Source of the DNA: DHVE2 group archaeon
Lineage (GTDB): Archaea; Thermoplasmatota; Thermoplasmata; Thermoplasmatales; Aciduliprofundaceae
DNA: 6,963 nt
Direction: 5' to 3'
Assembly: GCA_015520975.1 (NCBI GenBank)
Contig: WAOZ01000046.1
Coordinates: 1-6,963 of the forward strand
Each line of letters starts with the position of its first letter. Position 1 is the first letter of the stretch. Positions 5,438-6,963 of this stretch are shown here, piece after piece. The position numbers were made by a program, and so were the translations under genes. The notes under the pieces were generated by a model. That model ran no database searches. It was not told the DNA's origin and saw only the letters and a list, made by a program, of their open reading frames with translations.

Positions 5438-6037
5438 TCAGATATCAAGTTTTTCAACCATGCCCTTCTTGTTGAATATTTCAAAATACTTTTTCGGCAT
5501 ATGAAGCACATCCTCTTTTTTCAAAAACACATCACCAGAAGGCATGGCAACCGACATATCCGGCCCTACATACCGCACCAGAACATATTCCTCTTGTGTG
5601 CGCTCTTGTGGTGATTCTGATTCAGGGATTCTACCGGTTTCAGTATCCATTGATGTCGGCAATTTAAGATCATAAATCTCCTCACCCAACACAATTTTTC
5701 TGTAATAATACTCAAAAACCTCTTTTACCTGCTCATAGATGTACTCCTCCTCCTTGGTCATATTTTTTATTTTGCGTTTCCACACCACCGCCTCAAATAT
5801 TTTTTTTATTCGTAGGCGAAATATGGTCTCATACGCATTTCTGATTTTATCAATATCATGCCGAAGTTTGTAAAATTTATCTAAATCCCCTTTTTCTATA
5901 AACGATTGTGCCAATGCCTCCATTTCCTGTATCCTTTTTAAGGTTTCGGGATAAAATCTTGGCTTTATCTCAGATAATGTGGTTTTCTTCTCCGTCTCCT
6001 TGCGTCGTATCGTTTCCACATCACTTAAAAGACTCAC
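5438..6037 (-). CDS. GINS complex subunit Gins51 (archaeal Sld5/Psf1-like)
   Basis: Archaeal GINS joins the MCM helicase at the replication fork; Gins51 resembles eukaryotic Sld5/Psf1, with a helical A domain followed by a small beta B domain. Here the A domain covers about residues 20-122, with RFYPETLKRIQEME (27-40) and the long helices DLDKFYKLRHDIDKIRNAY (51-69) and EEEYIYEQVKEVFEYYYRK (96-114). A polar linker rich in Glu, Ser, Thr and Pro (128-149) leads to the B domain, YVLVRYVGPDMSVAMPSGDV (151-170) then FLKKEDVLHMPKKYFEIFNKKG. The 199-residue length is typical. GTG 6037 fits a TATA box at 6059-6064; a second in-frame GTG at 6019 fits a second TATA-like box, so the true start may be six codons later. 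Homology is by domain pattern, without a search. Confidence 0.82.
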   Translation of the reverse strand: MSLLSDVETIRRKETEKKTTLSEIKPRFYPETLKRIQEMEALAQSFIEKGDLDKFYKLRHDIDKIRNAYETIFRLRIKKIFEAVVWKRKIKNMTKEEEYIYEQVKEVFEYYYRKIVLGEEIYDLKLPTSMDTETGRIPESESPQERTQEEYVLVRYVGPDMSVAMPSGDVFLKKEDVLHMPKKYFEIFNKKGMVEKLDI

Positions 6038-6076
6038 ACATTACCTATACTGTATTTCTATAAACATTTTTTGTCA
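6038..6076 (-). promoter_or_regulatory. gins51 promoter region, resembling the S19e promoter
   Basis: On the minus strand TTTATAG (6058-6064) lies about 25 bases from GTG 6037, and a weaker GTATAG (6045-6050) lies about 28 bases from the in-frame GTG at 6019. The region shares three ordered blocks with the S19e promoter: TGACAAAAA, GAAATAC and TATAGGTAATGT. The last ends immediately before GTG 6037. Confidence 0.5.
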
Positions 6077-6091
6077 ATGTCTGTGAGATTC

Positions 6092-6104
6092 AAAAAAATA
6101 AAAA
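6092..6104 (-). terminator. T-rich terminator of the beta-helix surface protein gene
   Basis: Just after the TAA at 6107-6109, the minus strand reads five Ts, an A and seven Ts. No hairpin precedes it. Archaeal transcription commonly ends at such T-tracts, and it lies before the promoter of the next gene on the same strand. Confidence 0.55.
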
Positions 6105-6106
6105 TC

Positions 6107-6184
6107 TTATTTGTGATAATTTAGAATCGCTAGTAACATAACAAAATAGATAGCCCCAATAAGTAATGGAGCAGAAAACTCTGG
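6107..6184 (-). other. PEF-CTERM-like surface-anchoring tail
   Basis: Encodes, in order, VPEF, a hydrophobic stretch of about 16 residues (LLIGAIYFVMLLAIL) and NYHK. The order motif, membrane helix, basic end is that of archaeosortase targets, though only one lysine and one histidine follow the helix. A plain C-terminal membrane anchor is the alternative. No archaeosortase gene is in the window. Confidence 0.5.
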
Positions 6185-6963
6185 CACCGTGCTTGCTGGA
6201 GTGGTATGCACCAAATTACTGGGAAAGCCCTCACCTACTGAATTCACCGCAGTGACATAATAGGAATAGTTAACGCCATTAATCACTGTAGTATCGTTGA
6301 ACCACAGCTGGGTTGAAGGTACCGTGGCAATTAATGTCCCGTTTCTGTATATCCTGTATCCTGCAATGGGTGATGAGCCATTGCCCAATGGTTTATGCCA
6401 TGTTAAATTCGCATATCCGTTGCCCGTAATTACTGTCAGGTTTATAGGTGCCGTGGGAGGAAGCGCAGGCATAGGATAGGTAGCATTCTTAAGCGGTTTG
6501 TTATCCGAAATATTACCATTTATGCTGTATATTTTGTAAGGCCAGTCCACAATTCCATTGTTGTTCTGATCATTTGTGTTGTTGTTATTTGCCCATTCGT
6601 GCCAGTAATTGCCATACGAAGATGTATTCCAGAGATCATTGCTACCTCCATCAAAAGCCTGAATACACGAGGAATCATATATATCCCCTGACTGATGATT
6701 ATAGTAGAAAGAATTATTAAAAATTAAATTGTACTTCGAGGAATCGGAGATATACACACCGTACCACTTATTGTATGAAATAAGATTATGCTGGATGATA
6801 ATCCGATCCGATTCGGATAGGCATATTCCATAATAAGAATTATTATAGAATTTTCCGTTTTCAATCGTCGCATTTGATGAAAAAGATATTTCTATTCCCG
6901 AAAACGATTCGAAACAGCTAACATTATTCACAGTTATATTCGTCGAGTTGAAAGTGCAGATTC
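6107..6963 (-). CDS. C-terminal part of a secreted surface protein: beta-helix repeats, FN3 domain, PEF-CTERM-like tail (5' end outside window)
   Basis: The frame is open to the window edge; 284 residues are visible and the N-terminus is missing. Residues 1-98 hold about four repeats of 23-24 residues with the pattern of right-handed parallel beta-helix (NosD/PbH1-like) proteins, such as SDRIIIQHNLISYNKWYGVYI. A SYGNYWHEW segment and an Asn-rich loop ending in NGIVDWPYKI (about 134-143) follow, as in NosD-type repeat ends. Residues 170-256 form a fibronectin type III domain, with NLTWHKP, GYRIYRNG and YSYYVTAVNSVGEG. The end has P-E-F (260-262), a hydrophobic helix (about 265-280) and a short polar/basic tail NYHK, like archaeal PEF-CTERM sorting signals. 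I count 16 N-x-S/T sequons, pointing to a glycosylated protein outside the cell. A surface, adhesive or cell-wall role is likely; a ligand cannot be named. Confidence 0.85.
   Translation of the reverse strand, partial: ICTFNSTNITVNNVSCFESFSGIEISFSSNATIENGKFYNNSYYGICLSESDRIIIQHNLISYNKWYGVYISDSSKYNLIFNNSFYYNHQSGDIYDSSCIQAFDGGSNDLWNTSSYGNYWHEWANNNNTNDQNNNGIVDWPYKIYSINGNISDNKPLKNATYPMPALPPTAPINLTVITGNGYANLTWHKPLGNGSSPIAGYRIYRNGTLIATVPSTQLWFNDTTVINGVNYSYYVTAVNSVGEGFPSNLVHTTPASTVPEFSAPLLIGAIYFVMLLAILNYHK

Noticed and set aside
1..6963. CRISPR array, rRNA, complete insertion sequence or defence island
   Set aside because: No regularly spaced direct repeats, no terminal inverted repeats around a transposase, and no defence-gene motifs were seen; apart from the integrase fragment the genes are housekeeping or surface genes.

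Overview
The window is archaeal, most likely euryarchaeal. It carries the archaeal/eukaryotic-type translation cluster S19e, PDCD5, L39e, L31e and aIF6. It also has an archaeal Gins51 replication subunit, an Mtq2/HemK2-type methyltransferase, AT-rich TATA boxes placed for leaderless or short-leader transcripts, and a secreted beta-helix protein with a PEF-like tail. A Thermoplasmata-like lineage would fit, but this is inference and the sequence here does not prove it.

Layout. At 1-243 (+) is the C-terminal end of a tyrosine recombinase with GC-rich third codon positions unlike its neighbours. It is followed by a gene-poor stretch (244-479) with possible decayed coding sequence and a tRNA-3'-end-like string. 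At 480-1112 (+) is a HAD phosphatase. Two class I methyltransferases lie on the minus strand: pcm (1097-1732) and an Mtq2/HemK2-type enzyme (1784-2344). A 34-bp interval holding two interlocked promoters separates them from a plus-strand pair: an unrecognised acidic two-TM protein (2379-2852) and a UPF0173 metallo-beta-lactamase-fold hydrolase (2855-3493).

From 6037 down to 3483 everything is on the minus strand: Gins51, then rps19e, pdcd5, rpl39e, rpl31e and the aIF6 gene. Gaps inside the ribosomal block are 2-11 nt, so it is almost certainly one operon. The 51-aa L39e gene (4423-4578) is easy to miss. At the right edge (6107-6963, minus, cut by the window) is the end of a large, sequon-rich surface protein: beta-helix repeats, a GNYW segment, one FN3 domain and a C-terminal PEF plus membrane-anchor tail.

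The genes mostly serve core information processing: ribosome assembly and anti-association (S19e, L31e, L39e, aIF6), release-factor modification (Mtq2-type), protein repair (Pcm) and the replicative helicase (GINS). The most interesting non-coding signal is that the start regions of gins51 and the S19e operon share three ordered identical blocks (9, 7 and 12 nt), suggesting a duplicated or co-regulated promoter. I see no CRISPR array, rRNA, intact tRNA or complete insertion sequence, and no convincing new defence or mobile system. The left edge may be the boundary of an integrated element.
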